In this document: in pieces, positions 38,295 through 47,373 of the stretch
Numbering within the stretch: the first letter of the stretch is position 1
Layout: every line of letters begins with the position of its first letter
DNA from: Pseudaestuariivita rosea
Lineage (GTDB): Bacteria; Pseudomonadota; Alphaproteobacteria; Rhodobacterales; Rhodobacteraceae
NCBI RefSeq assembly: GCF_017592335.1
Contig: NZ_JACNMP010000010.1
Location: forward strand, 1 to 64,000
DNA: 64,000 bases
Direction: 5' to 3'
Program-made: the position numbers and the translations under genes
The notes under the pieces: generated by a model
The model's input: the letters and a program-made list of their open reading frames with translations, nothing else
Database searches by the model: none
Told to the model about the DNA's origin: nothing

Positions 38295-39212
38295 ATGTTT
38301 GATATTCTGATGCTTATCGCAGGTGGAACGCTTTTGTTTTACGGCGGGGACTGGCTGATTGACGGAGCCAGGGATCTGGCGCTGAGGATGCGTGTTTCGA
38401 CCATGCTGGTGTCGATTGTCATAGTGGGTTTTGGCACCTCGGCGCCTGAGCTTTTCGTGTCAATCCAGGCGGTTCTGGCCGATAAATCGTCCATTGCTAT
38501 TGGCAATGTTGTGGGGTCGAATATTGCCAATCTGGCGCTGATCCTAGGTCTGACGGCTGTCTTGCTGCCCTTTGTCTGTGACAGAAAGTCGATCCTGATT
38601 GATGGCGGGGCCATGGTGGCGGCGACATGTCTCTTGGCGCTGGTGATTGCCTTGGGTTTTGTCAATCGCATCATGGCAGTCGGTATTCTGGCGGTTCTGG
38701 TGGTTTTCCTGATCTGGCGCCAAAAGCATGATGATGCAGATGATGATGACGGGATCGAGATTGAGAATGGACTGCGAAAGGCCTGCCTGATCACGGGTGC
38801 AGGTATTGTCGTTTTGCCGTTTGCGTCTTGGCTGTTTGTCAAGGGCGCGTCCGGGTTGGCTGTTTTGATGGGTGTCAGCGAAGCAATCATCGGGCTGACT
38901 GTCGTCGCCATCGGCACGTCATTGCCCGAACTGGCGGTCTGCGTGTCGGCGGCGCTCAAACGCGCGCCTGAAGTGGCCTTTGGTAATGTGCTGGGATCGA
39001 ACCTGTTCAATTCAACGGTTGTGATTGCGGGGGCAGGGCTGGCCGCGCCTTTCGCGATTTCGCGGGAATTTATCATCATGGATGTGCCACTGATGCTGCT
39101 GGCAACCGTCGTGGCATTGGTCTTTGCCTGGAGCCATTTTCGATTTAGCAGAACCGAAGGCGCGCTGTTGCTGGGTGGGTATTGCGGCTATATCGCTGTC
39201 TGCATCTCATGA
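38295..39212 (+). CDS. Calcium/sodium antiporter (CaCA family)
   Basis: A 305-residue inner-membrane protein with two homologous halves, each with the alpha-repeat. The first reads GFGTSAPELFVSIQA with GNVVGSNIANLALILG; the second reads AIGTSLPELAVCVSAALKR with GNVLGSNLFNSTVVIA. These are the ion-binding repeats of YrbG-like Ca2+/Na+ exchangers. An acidic loop between the halves contains a run of Asp codons (DDADDDDGIEIE). It follows the enolase-family genes by 18 bp, but its link to that pathway is unclear. Confidence 0.92.
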   Translation: MFDILMLIAGGTLLFYGGDWLIDGARDLALRMRVSTMLVSIVIVGFGTSAPELFVSIQAVLADKSSIAIGNVVGSNIANLALILGLTAVLLPFVCDRKSILIDGGAMVAATCLLALVIALGFVNRIMAVGILAVLVVFLIWRQKHDDADDDDGIEIENGLRKACLITGAGIVVLPFASWLFVKGASGLAVLMGVSEAIIGLTVVAIGTSLPELAVCVSAALKRAPEVAFGNVLGSNLFNSTVVIAGAGLAAPFAISREFIIMDVPLMLLATVVALVFAWSHFRFSRTEGALLLGGYCGYIAVCIS

Positions 39213-40438
39213 CCGCCGCCAAACCCACATTGTCGGGTTTGATACGCATCTATCCATTCAACCTGTTGATCGGGGCGCGTGCCGTTGCGGCATCGGGTCA
39301 GTGGATGGAACGCACGGCCATTGGTTGGATTGCCTGGGATATCACCGGATCAGCTGCAGCTTTGGGTCTGATCGGGCTGTTACGGTTCGGACCAGGCCTG
39401 TTGCTGACCTTTTTGGGGGGTGCGCTAAGTGATAGGCATTCTGCCATCGCGATGTTGAAAATGAGTAAGTTTGCCACCGTCGGAATTCACGCGACAATGG
39501 CCGCGATCCTGCTGTTGGGGGCGATGGATCTGTTTTTGCTAGGCATTTTGGTTTTCGCAATAGGTGCCGCGCAATCGCTGGCGGCCGGGCCGAACAAAGC
39601 GATTATTTGGCATGTGGTGCCGAAAGACTATGTGCCCTTGGCCATCCCGTTCAATTCGGTCGTGCACAATGGCGCAACATTCGCAGGACCGGTTCTGGCC
39701 GGCGTGTTGATCGCGGCCAACGACAGTGCCACGGTTTTCGTTCTGACCACCATCATCAATATTGCCTTTCTGGGCGTTCTTTTCTTGTTTCCCGCCAATC
39801 TTGGGCGGTCTGATAAAAAACGGGCACAAAAAGGCCCGAAAGCCATTCTGCAGGAAATGTGGGCATCGCTAAAGCACGTGCGCGGTGATCGGTTTCTTGG
39901 GCCTGTCATCCTGTTTCAGCTTATTCTGGCATTGTCGTTCAAGCCGTTGTTGCATCTGTTTCCCGGCTTTAACGCCGAGGTTCTGAATGGCGATGCCGTG
40001 ACACTTGGCCTATTGACGGGTCTGCATGGGATGGGCGGTATTCTGGTTGGGTTGGTCATTGCGGGCCGCACCAACACGTCCGGCCCTGTCACTTTGATGG
40101 CATGTATCGCCGGTGGCGCTTTCTTTGCGGCCGGGGCAAGTGTCAATCTGCCCTGGTTGACCTTCCTACTGATCTTCCTTGCAGGCGGGGCTGCGATCAT
40201 TCGCGTGGCGGGTATTCAGACACTGATTCAGTTGCAGTTGCGTGATGACATGCGCGGACGCGTTATGGCGCTTTATATCCTGACGGGTGAGGTCGGGATG
40301 GCCCTAGGCAGTCTTATACTGGGGCTTTGCGCGCAGTTTATCGGAATGGCCGGGGTTTATGTTCTGGCGGGGGTAACGGCCGTTTGCACAACCATCCTGT
40401 TTTGGCCAAGCGTTATGAAGGGGCTTTCCGAACGCTGA
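39209..40438 (+). CDS. MFS transporter (enterobactin exporter EntS-like group)
   Basis: About 409 residues with 11-12 membrane segments. The N-terminal RVAASGQWMERTAIGWIAWDITGSAA region (in pieces) and the loop FLGGALSDRHS match the MFS_3 group that includes EntS, whose members export small molecules. The chosen ATG at 39209 overlaps the antiporter stop by 4 bp; an earlier in-frame ATG at 39182 lies inside that gene. The substrate is unknown. Its end faces phnM, 26 bp away, with no clear terminator between. Confidence 0.85.
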   Translation: MTAAKPTLSGLIRIYPFNLLIGARAVAASGQWMERTAIGWIAWDITGSAAALGLIGLLRFGPGLLLTFLGGALSDRHSAIAMLKMSKFATVGIHATMAAILLLGAMDLFLLGILVFAIGAAQSLAAGPNKAIIWHVVPKDYVPLAIPFNSVVHNGATFAGPVLAGVLIAANDSATVFVLTTIINIAFLGVLFLFPANLGRSDKKRAQKGPKAILQEMWASLKHVRGDRFLGPVILFQLILALSFKPLLHLFPGFNAEVLNGDAVTLGLLTGLHGMGGILVGLVIAGRTNTSGPVTLMACIAGGAFFAAGASVNLPWLTFLLIFLAGGAAIIRVAGIQTLIQLQLRDDMRGRVMALYILTGEVGMALGSLILGLCAQFIGMAGVYVLAGVTAVCTTILFWPSVMKGLSER

Positions 40439-40464
40439 TCGCCGAACGGGGCATCATTTGGTGA

Positions 40465-41658
40465 TCAGCCGACCCTGACGCCCTGGCTCCAGACGCCCTG
40501 CAAAACCGGGAAACGATCTGCGGTTTTGACTCTGATAACGTCCCCACGCAACCCTTTTTCCAGGTTTCCCCGGTCCATAAGACCGGCAGCTTGGGCAGGG
40601 TTTTGTGTCACACAAGCAACCGCCCGTGGTAAATCGCTCCAAAGATCGGCCAGTTGAAATGCTGACAACAAAAGCGCCGATGGCACATAATCCGATGAGA
40701 TAATGTCCAACAGTCCGGCCTGGGCCAGGTCTTTCGCGGCGACGTTGCCGGAATGTGATCCGCCACGAATAATGTTTGGGGCACCCATCATCACGGCGAT
40801 GCCTTTTTCGTGACAGGCGACTGCGGCCTCTAGCGTGGTGGGAAATTCTGCAAAGCCGACACCATTTTTGTAAGATGTGGTGACCTGTTCTACGGTTGTA
40901 TCATCATGGCTGGCCAGCACGGCACCATAGCGGTTGGCCTCGATCACAGCGCCCGCTTCGTGCTGGGCGCCATAGCGTTTCTGAAGGTCCTTCAGATCGG
41001 CGACGTGTTCGATGAATTCGGCGTCCGACATGCCGCGTTTCTTTGAGACATAGGTTTTTAACGCGGTCAGATCGCGAAACTGACGTTGGCCGGGCGTGTG
41101 ATCCATCAGACTGACAATGCCAATGCGATCTTCTGGACCGAATTCCGCCATCTCCTCCAATAGGGTTTCCGAACAGATTTCGGCACGCAGATGTATGAAG
41201 TGACTGATACGCAGATGGCCCGCCGCGCGGACATCCATCAGTTCATTGGCCAACTTTCGGGCGTATGCATCGTACCGAGCCTTGCTGTCATGGATCGACC
41301 CCACGCGCAGCGCATCGAAAACCGTTGTAATGCCGGTCGAAGCCAGTTCGCGATCATGTGCCAGAATGGCTGGCATATGGGGCCAGTCGACATCAGGGCG
41401 TGGTTCGATGTGACGTTCCAGGTTGTCGGTGTGCAATTCGACCAGACCAGGTAGTATATAATCGCCCTCGCAATCAATCGTGCCTAAGGGAACAGAACCG
41501 CCTTCAATAAGATCGGTGATTTTGCCGTCTTCGATTGTGATCGCACCCGTCATCACCCGGTCGGTCAGCACCAACTGCGCATTTGCAAAGCAAACGGATC
41601 CTGTTCGAGCTGTTGCAAGGTTCTCAGATGGATGGTCGGGGCGAAATGGTGAGTTCAT
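40465..41658 (-). CDS. phnM: Alpha-D-ribose 1-methylphosphonate 5-triphosphate diphosphatase
   Basis: A 397-residue amidohydrolase-superfamily enzyme of C-P lyase metabolism that removes pyrophosphate from the triphosphate made by PhnGHIL. Family marks are YILPGLVELHTDNLERHIEPRP (the metal-binding HxDN variant typical of PhnM), the carbamylated-lysine region, ASHDDTT, and GAPNIIRGGSHSGNVAA with IISSDYVPSALL. It is the last gene of the phnG-M unit, 70 bp after phnN; the longer gap may hold its own ribosome-binding region. Confidence 0.95.
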   Translation of the reverse strand: MNSPFRPDHPSENLATARTGSVCFANAQLVLTDRVMTGAITIEDGKITDLIEGGSVPLGTIDCEGDYILPGLVELHTDNLERHIEPRPDVDWPHMPAILAHDRELASTGITTVFDALRVGSIHDSKARYDAYARKLANELMDVRAAGHLRISHFIHLRAEICSETLLEEMAEFGPEDRIGIVSLMDHTPGQRQFRDLTALKTYVSKKRGMSDAEFIEHVADLKDLQKRYGAQHEAGAVIEANRYGAVLASHDDTTVEQVTTSYKNGVGFAEFPTTLEAAVACHEKGIAVMMGAPNIIRGGSHSGNVAAKDLAQAGLLDIISSDYVPSALLLSAFQLADLWSDLPRAVACVTQNPAQAAGLMDRGNLEKGLRGDVIRVKTADRFPVLQGVWSQGVRVG

Positions 41659-41728
41659 ATCACATACTCATCTTCAAGAAGCGGGGGATGCTTCGGTGCG
41701 GTGGATTTCACGACTAATGGTTTCAAAT

Positions 41729-42274
41729 CTAAACCCTCTCGGCCTGAATGGCCACAAGAGCCGCGGCAATGGTTTCGTCCAGTGGCCCATTATTGCTGAT
41801 TTCCGTGACATCCACTGCGGCGGGTATCGGTTTTTCGGACCGTGCCAGGCGATTTGCGATCTGTTCGGCGGTCTCGCGTCCGCGCCCGGCCAACCGTTCG
41901 GCCAATATGTCTGGGCTGGCGGTGATCTTCAGGACCAAAAGCTTCGGAAAGACGGATTTTGCATCCATCAGCACGCCGCGGGACAGGTTTGCGATACAGG
42001 TATCACCGGCTGCAATCCTTTCAAGTGTTGTCGCAGGAATGCCGTATTGCAATCCGTGTGCTGACCATTGCAGGCAAAAAAGGCCCTGCGCTGCCATATC
42101 AGAAAACTGTGTCGCAGTGACGGCGGTATAGTCTTCGCCACCCAATTCGGATGGGCGCGTGATGACCCGCTTGACCCGATGTATATCAGGTGCGGCATCG
42201 ACGATCCCGCTGATAATGCTGTCTTTGCCAACCCCGGAGGGTCCGACAACGGCTATCAGGCGCCCGCCGGTCAT
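41729..42274 (-). CDS. phnN: Ribose 1,5-bisphosphokinase
   Basis: A 181-residue P-loop kinase related to guanylate kinase. Walker A is VVGPSGVGKDSI near the N-terminus, followed by RVKRVITRP and LSRGVLMDAKSVFPKLLVLKITA. It phosphorylates ribose 1,5-bisphosphate to PRPP, the last step returning the C-P lyase ribose to nucleotide synthesis. The start overlaps the phnL stop by 4 bp. Aspartate in place of Ser/Thr after the P-loop lysine (GKDS) is the normal PhnN form. Confidence 0.93.
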   Translation of the reverse strand: MTGGRLIAVVGPSGVGKDSIISGIVDAAPDIHRVKRVITRPSELGGEDYTAVTATQFSDMAAQGLFCLQWSAHGLQYGIPATTLERIAAGDTCIANLSRGVLMDAKSVFPKLLVLKITASPDILAERLAGRGRETAEQIANRLARSEKPIPAAVDVTEISNNGPLDETIAAALVAIQAERV

Positions 42275-42957
42275 ACGGCCAGAGCCGGTGTAAACCGACT
42301 GACATCTATTTCGCGATCGCAGACACGACTGCGCGCGGCTTCGTCGTGAAAAATGCCGATAATTGCTGATTTGCGCGCCTTGGCCTCTTCAATCAGGGTT
42401 AGAACGACTTCGCGATTGGTCGGGTCAAGACTGGCGGTCGGTTCGTCCAGCAATAGCGCGGGATAGTTGTGCGCGAAGCCCCGCGCGATGTTCACACGCT
42501 GTTGTTCACCCCCCGAAAAGGTAGTCGGCGAAAGGGACCAAAGCGACGGGAGGATATTCAGGCGTGATAGAAGATCGCGCGCGCGATTTTCGGCGGTTTC
42601 AGCCGGGACACCAAGGGATCGCAGTGGTTGGGCCACGACATCCAGTGTGGGTACCCGCGGCACCACACGCAGAAACTGGCTGACGTAGCCCAACACTTCG
42701 CGCCGCAGCCGTATGATATCGCGCGGGGCCGCTTGAACCAGATCGGTACCATCAATGCTGATAACGCCACTTTGGCTTAGATAGTTTCCATAGATCATGC
42801 GCATCAGCGTTGATTTTCCGGCACCCGACGATCCGGTCAGGGCAACACATTCACCAGGGGCGACCGTCAGGTTGACGTTGCCAAGCACTTCGATCACGGC
42901 GCTGTTCTGGTTGTGCAGAGTGAATGTTTTTGAGACGTTTTTTAGTTCAATCATCAT
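42271..42957 (-). CDS. phnL: C-P lyase ABC-type protein PhnL
   Basis: A 228-residue ABC ATPase-like protein with Walker [13 protein letters not shown] (near 38-46), signature FSGGEQQRVNIARGF and Walker B ALLLDEPTASLD. With PhnG, H and I it is needed for forming ribose-1-phosphonate triphosphate; it is not a transporter. It lies between phnK and phnN, with a 6-bp gap to phnK and a 4-bp overlap with phnN. Confidence 0.95.
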   Translation of the reverse strand: MMIELKNVSKTFTLHNQNSAVIEVLGNVNLTVAPGECVALTGSSGAGKSTLMRMIYGNYLSQSGVISIDGTDLVQAAPRDIIRLRREVLGYVSQFLRVVPRVPTLDVVAQPLRSLGVPAETAENRARDLLSRLNILPSLWSLSPTTFSGGEQQRVNIARGFAHNYPALLLDEPTASLDPTNREVVLTLIEEAKARKSAIIGIFHDEAARSRVCDREIDVSRFTPALAV

Positions 42958-42963
42958 CTTGCC

Positions 42964-43734
42964 TCATACCTGCAGGACCGAGCTGACCAGCAATTGCGAA
43001 TAGGCATGCTGCGGGTCGTCAAGAACCTGATCGGTCAGGCCCTGTTCCACCACGCGACCCGATTTCATCACCATCAATCTGTCTGCCAAAAGCCTGACGA
43101 CCGCCAGGTCATGCGTCACGATAATTGCAGACAAACCCATATCGCGCACTAGCCCGCGCAATAGGTCCAGCAGCCGCGCCTGCACACTGACATCAAGACC
43201 ACCGGTCGGTTCATCCATGAACACCAGACGCGGGCCCGTGACCAGATTACGCGCAATTTGCAGCCGTTGTTGCATTCCACCGGAAAAGGTGGTGGGTCGA
43301 TCATCGATGCGGTTTTGGTCAATCTCGACCCGGCCCAGCCAATCTGTGGCCGTCTGCCGGATGGTGCCGTAATGCCGTTGACCGACGGCCATCAGCCGTT
43401 CACCGACGTTGCCACCTGCGCTGACACCCATGCGCAAACCGTCGCGTGCATGCTGGTGAACAAAAGCCCAATCCGTGCGACCAAGCATGCGGCGTTCGGG
43501 TTCGGACATGGTCACTGTATCACGTGGGCCCTCAGTGCGCGTGTCAAAGACAACCTCACCACGATCGGGCGCCAGATGCCCGGCCAGACAGTTCAGCAGG
43601 GTCGATTTGCCAGACCCGCTTTCACCAACAATGCCCATAACCTCGCCCGGATAAAGATCAAAGGAAACGTCGGCGCAGCCGATATGCGGACCATAGTGCT
43701 TTGCCACATCACGAACGGATAAAAGTGGAGTCAT
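42964..43734 (-). CDS. phnK: C-P lyase ABC-type protein PhnK
   Basis: A 256-residue ABC-type ATPase that binds the PhnGHIJ core complex. Walker A is GESGSGKSTLL (about 38-47), signature FSGGMQQRLQIARNL, Walker B LVFMDEPTGGLDVS and H-loop IIVTHDLAVV. The DEPTGGLD loop and length match PhnK rather than a DppD ATPase. The start overlaps phnJ by 4 bp. Confidence 0.95.
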   Translation of the reverse strand: MTPLLSVRDVAKHYGPHIGCADVSFDLYPGEVMGIVGESGSGKSTLLNCLAGHLAPDRGEVVFDTRTEGPRDTVTMSEPERRMLGRTDWAFVHQHARDGLRMGVSAGGNVGERLMAVGQRHYGTIRQTATDWLGRVEIDQNRIDDRPTTFSGGMQQRLQIARNLVTGPRLVFMDEPTGGLDVSVQARLLDLLRGLVRDMGLSAIIVTHDLAVVRLLADRLMVMKSGRVVEQGLTDQVLDDPQHAYSQLLVSSVLQV

Positions 43735-44588
43735 GCCGCGAACTTTCCCTTATGCCCGGCTGCCTGCCGTTTTTCGCAGTAGTCAGTGTCGGAACAAACA
43801 AACATCCGGTTGCCAGCGTCATCCACGATGATCTCGTCCAGATAGCTTTCATTCGATCCGCAAAGGCCGCAGGGTTGATCCGCTTTGGATGGATCAAACG
43901 GGTGATCGTCGAAATCCAGGCTGATGACTTTCGTGTAGGGCGGCAGCGCGTATATCCGCTGTTCGCGGCCCGCGCCGAAAAGCTGGATGGCCGGATTGTC
44001 GTCCAGCTTGGGGTTGTCGAACTTTGGAATGGGCGAGGGATCCATGACATATCGCGCCTCAACCCGGACAGGATAGGCATAGGACGTCGCGATGTGGCCA
44101 TGGCGACTGATATCTTCGTATAGTTTCACATGCATCAGACCGTATTCTTCCAGACTGTGCATTTTTCTGGTTTCGCTTTCGCGCGGTTCCAGAAAGCGCA
44201 AGGGTTCGGGAATAGGCACCTGATAGACCAATATCTGATCTTCGGTCAGCGGCTGTTCCGGAATGCGGTGGCGCGTCTGGATCACTGTCGCGTCTTCTGT
44301 GGCAGTTGTCGTCTCGACACCCGCCGTTCGTTCGAAAAAGCTGCGGATGGATACCGCATTTGTTGTATCGTCCGCACCCTGATCGATGACCTTGAACCGA
44401 TCTTCCGGTGTCAGAACCGCCGCTGATACCTGAACCCCACCCGTGCCCCAACCATAGGGCATCGGCATTTCCCGTGACGCAAAGGGCACCTGATATCCGG
44501 GAATGGCCAGTCCTTTTAGGATCGCGCGACGGATCATGCGTTTGGTCTGTTCGTCAAGATAGGCGAAGTTGTAGGTATCCTGCATCAT
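43731..44588 (-). CDS. phnJ: C-P lyase, radical-SAM subunit
   Basis: A 285-residue protein that cleaves the carbon-phosphorus bond of ribose-phosphonate 5-phosphate by radical chemistry. The C-terminal cysteines follow the exact PhnJ pattern C-x2-C-x21-C-x5-C (from CGLC to the last Cys in SDTDYC), which holds the 4Fe-4S cluster and the catalytic thiyl cysteine. The N-terminus YNFAYLDEQTKRMIRRAILK is also typical. Its start overlaps a HAD gene that splits phnI from phnJ. Confidence 0.97.
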   Translation of the reverse strand: MMQDTYNFAYLDEQTKRMIRRAILKGLAIPGYQVPFASREMPMPYGWGTGGVQVSAAVLTPEDRFKVIDQGADDTTNAVSIRSFFERTAGVETTTATEDATVIQTRHRIPEQPLTEDQILVYQVPIPEPLRFLEPRESETRKMHSLEEYGLMHVKLYEDISRHGHIATSYAYPVRVEARYVMDPSPIPKFDNPKLDDNPAIQLFGAGREQRIYALPPYTKVISLDFDDHPFDPSKADQPCGLCGSNESYLDEIIVDDAGNRMFVCSDTDYCEKRQAAGHKGKFAA

Positions 44589-45184
44589 AGCAAGCCCCTT
44601 ACTTTAAAATCGTTTTCCAGTGTGGCGGAGTCGATGAACTGAACGGCGTCCATACCAACGGCCTTAGCCCCCGCAACATTATGCGCGCCGTCATCAATGA
44701 AAAGACAGTCATGTGCGGTAATATCTGCACGTTCACACAGCAGTTCAAAAATGGCGGCATCGGGTTTCTTGACCCCCTCACGACCAGAAACGACCAGCGT
44801 TTCAAAGACCTGATCAAGACGAGGATGAACTTTTATCCCCTCTGGCCAGGTTTCAGCGGACCAATTCGTAATGGCGTGGATGCCGTGGCCCGCCGCCATT
44901 AGTTGATCAAGCAAATCCCAGGTGCCCATGATCGCATTGGGAACGGTTCGGATATATCGACTGACATATTCAGAAAAGAGATCGCGGTCGTCTGCATTAG
45001 GAACTTCAGCAGCCAACTGATCAAAACGTTCGCCACCGTCGGCCCGGCTGTTCAGCGCCATGAAATTCGTTCTCGCAATAAAATCACGCGCCCCGTCCTG
45101 GCCCAGATCATCGGACCAGGCAAGGTGCGGTTCCCATTCAACCAGAACGCCGCCAATATCAAATATGATATGTCGTTTGGTCAT
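44585..45184 (-). CDS. HAD-superfamily phosphatase within the C-P lyase operon
   Basis: A 199-residue HAD-IA hydrolase. Motif I is FDIGGVLVEWE, with Gly in place of the usual second Asp's neighbour; motif II is AITNWSAETW; motif III is the Lys in GVKKPDAAIF; and motif IV is LFIDDGAHN. DIGGV with WE suits a haloacid-dehalogenase or phosphatase subgroup. It is joined by 4-bp overlaps to phnI (upstream) and phnJ (downstream), so it is part of the operon. No phnP or phnO is present in the locus. A role in removing phosphate from a pathway intermediate is inferred. Confidence 0.8.
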   Translation of the reverse strand: MTKRHIIFDIGGVLVEWEPHLAWSDDLGQDGARDFIARTNFMALNSRADGGERFDQLAAEVPNADDRDLFSEYVSRYIRTVPNAIMGTWDLLDQLMAAGHGIHAITNWSAETWPEGIKVHPRLDQVFETLVVSGREGVKKPDAAIFELLCERADITAHDCLFIDDGAHNVAGAKAVGMDAVQFIDSATLENDFKVRGLL

Positions 45185-46269
45185 TCCGCAGCCTCTGCCA
45201 CATTATCGGCCATAGCTTCGCGGCGCAGTTTTCGGACCAGTTCCAACTCGGACTGAAAATCAACGTAGTGGGGCAGTTTGATGTGTTCCAGAAAACCCGT
45301 CGCCTGGATGTTGTCGGCGTGGTACAAGACAAACTCAGCGTCTTGTGCAGGGGCGCCGACGTTGTCTTCGCCAAGCTCTTCCCAACGCAACGCACGATCG
45401 ACCAGTGCCATGGAAATAGCTTTGCGTTCTGTCTGACCAAAGACCAGACCATAGCCGCGCGTGAACTGGGGTGGTTCGCTTTTTGAGCCCTTGAACTGGT
45501 TCACTGTTTCGCATTCGGTCAGGGTGATTTCGCCTATTTCGATGGCGAAGCCAAGTTCTGGGATGTCCATCTCAACCGCGACGGACCCGATGCGCAGTTC
45601 CCCCACAAAAGCATGGTTACGGGCGTATCCGCGCTGTGTCGAATAGGCCATGGACAGCACAAAGCCCTCATCCCCACGGGTCAGGGCCTGCAATCGCAGT
45701 GGCCGATCCGCGGGCATTTCCAGGGGTTCGCGGGTCAGATCGGGTGGTGTTGTGTCATCATGTGGCGCTTCCTCGATCAACCCTTCTGCGTTCAGAAAAT
45801 CGATCACATGGGGGATCGCCGTGGCGTCGGTATCGCGGTTCGGCGCCTCAGCCGTTTCGCCCTCGGCGGCCAGTTTGAAATCCAGCAGACGGTGGGTGTA
45901 GTCGAATGTCGGCCCCAAAAGCTGACCGCCCGGCACATCCTTGAAGGTTGCTGAAATACGTCTGTCGCAGGCCATTTCTGCCGTGTTGACGGGGTTTGAG
46001 CTGCCAAAACGGGGCAGGGTGGTCCGATAGGCGCGGATCAGGAAAATCGCCTCGATCAGATCACCGCGTGACTGTTTGATCGCCAGTGCGGCCAGATCCG
46101 GATCGTAAAGCGACCCCTCGGCCATGACGCGATTGACGGCAAGTGATAGCTGTTCGCGTATCTGTTCAATCGATAATTCAGCGACAGACGTGTCGCCGCG
46201 CCGTTCTTCGGCCAGCCAGGTATGGGCATTTTCGATGGCCCGTTCGCCGCCTTTGACAGCAACATACAT
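45181..46269 (-). CDS. phnI: C-P lyase subunit PhnI
   Basis: A 362-residue core protein. PhnI performs the nucleosidase-type reaction that couples phosphonate to ATP ribose, with help from G, H and L. The start MYVAVKGGERAIENAHTWL is characteristic; ATG at 46269 was chosen since the longer frame to 46341 intrudes into phnH and lacks homology. The C-terminal half has YVDFQSELELVRKLR, the usual ending region. One base separates it from phnH. Confidence 0.95.
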   Translation of the reverse strand: MYVAVKGGERAIENAHTWLAEERRGDTSVAELSIEQIREQLSLAVNRVMAEGSLYDPDLAALAIKQSRGDLIEAIFLIRAYRTTLPRFGSSNPVNTAEMACDRRISATFKDVPGGQLLGPTFDYTHRLLDFKLAAEGETAEAPNRDTDATAIPHVIDFLNAEGLIEEAPHDDTTPPDLTREPLEMPADRPLRLQALTRGDEGFVLSMAYSTQRGYARNHAFVGELRIGSVAVEMDIPELGFAIEIGEITLTECETVNQFKGSKSEPPQFTRGYGLVFGQTERKAISMALVDRALRWEELGEDNVGAPAQDAEFVLYHADNIQATGFLEHIKLPHYVDFQSELELVRKLRREAMADNVAEAAE

Positions 46270-46270
46270 C

Positions 46271-46837
46271 TTACGACACCTCCGTTGACCGGGGCAGCGC
46301 CGCCAGTCGGTCGCCGCATGTGAAAATGAAATCCAAACCAAGTGGAAACTGAGCGTGATTTTTTTGAAATGCCGTAGTTTCTGGAAGCTTCAGGTTGGCT
46401 GCGCCCTTGATGCCGGGCCCCGTCAGCCGTTGGCCGTCATTCGTCAGATTGTCCGTTTCAACGATAAGCGTGGCGGATCTGTCCGGGTAAGCAGGCGTTC
46501 CGATTGGATAGCTGGACAGTGGTCCCAGATCATCCCAATGGCCTAGAGCAAAGACGCAATCATTTGGGCCAGCAAAGGGTGCGCCGGTGTGGAATGAAAT
46601 CCATGTCCGCAAATCGGTCGTGTCAAAAGACCCTGCAAGATGAATGGGTGTATCAGGGTCGCAAAGTGTCAGCAAAGCCGCCCCTGCCGCAGGTGACAGT
46701 GGTGCGGGCGGTGCCACAACGCCTTGGATCGTTTCAATTTTGCCAGGTCGCGCCATGGCGTTCATCACGCCGCGAAACACATGAGCAGCATCAATGGGTG
46801 GGTTGCTGAAACCGCCGTCAAGCACATCGGTTTGCAT
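46271..46837 (-). CDS. phnH: C-P lyase subunit PhnH
   Basis: A 188-residue subunit of the PhnGHIJ complex. The N-terminal segment FSNPPIDAAHVFRGVMNAMARPG is diagnostic of PhnH, and LKLPETTAFQKNHAQFPLGLDFIFTCGDRLAALPRST (read in pieces) is typical of its C-terminus. PhnH is PLP-fold related but has no cofactor. It shares one base with the phnG stop. Confidence 0.95.
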   Translation of the reverse strand: MQTDVLDGGFSNPPIDAAHVFRGVMNAMARPGKIETIQGVVAPPAPLSPAAGAALLTLCDPDTPIHLAGSFDTTDLRTWISFHTGAPFAGPNDCVFALGHWDDLGPLSSYPIGTPAYPDRSATLIVETDNLTNDGQRLTGPGIKGAANLKLPETTAFQKNHAQFPLGLDFIFTCGDRLAALPRSTEVS

Positions 46838-47292
46838 CAGTCCTCTCCCCTGACCATTGTGAAGAAATCAACTTTTGTCGCGGCGGCTTTGCCTGCGCGT
46901 TTGGTGCGGGTTTTGGTCATTTCGTCTTGCAAGGGTTGCAATACCTGCTCTGATACATTGTTTGCCGCATCGGTCTGCATCAGTGCATCCACAATCGCTG
47001 CGGCCTCGGCATCGGTTTTGCGGCGGCCTTGAATATAAGCATGCCCCACTGTGCCTGATGTCAGCTTAAGCGCGCATCGGGTCACTGTCATTTCACCCAG
47101 ATTGAACGGACTGCCCGTCGCCCCCGCGCGGCCCTGAACCATCACGCTGCCGATCTCGGGCGGGCGCAGCCAGGTAAAGTCGGGGCGGTCCATAAAGCCG
47201 TCAAGCAGCGTCGAAATACGCCCGCTTGGCGCCTTAGCCAGTAGGCTCATCCATTTCTGGCGCTCTGTTTTTGTCTCGGCAGTATCTTTCAT
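46837..47292 (-). CDS. phnG: C-P lyase subunit PhnG
   Basis: About 151 residues. ERQKWMSLLAKAPSGRISTLLDG, LRPPEIGSVMVQGRAGATGSPFNLGEMTVTRCALKL and GHAYIQGRRKTDAEAAAIVDALMQT (each read in pieces) are the family's marks. The start at 47292 gives the usual PhnG length. An ATG at 47328 is in frame, but it falls within the palindromic AT-rich promoter region shared with divergent phnF. It is the first gene of the lyase operon. Confidence 0.93.
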   Translation of the reverse strand: MKDTAETKTERQKWMSLLAKAPSGRISTLLDGFMDRPDFTWLRPPEIGSVMVQGRAGATGSPFNLGEMTVTRCALKLTSGTVGHAYIQGRRKTDAEAAAIVDALMQTDAANNVSEQVLQPLQDEMTKTRTKRAGKAAATKVDFFTMVRGED

Positions 47293-47306
47293 CTCGACAA
47301 CTTTGG

Positions 47307-47340
47307 CATATACTATACAACTAGACATATGTTATCATAT
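47307..47340. promoter_or_regulatory. Palindromic AT-rich region, candidate PhnF operator
   Basis: Between phnG and phnF lie three copies of CATAT/ATATG in alternating orientation: CATAT 47307-47311, ATATG 47327-47331 and CATAT 47336-47340. The last two form ATATG-TTAT-CATAT. The centre holds CTATACAACTAGAC, which has two similar half-sites. A GntR-type PhnF dimer site here would control both divergent units. Function is inferred. Confidence 0.45.
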
Positions 47341-47373
47341 CCGCAGCAGTACACCAGTGGAGATTTGTGAAGA

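Noticed and set aside
38339-39079. A 246-codon open frame antisense to the Ca/Na antiporter gene.
   Set aside because: The low-complexity Thr/Ala/Ser translation mirrors codon usage of the membrane protein on the other strand.
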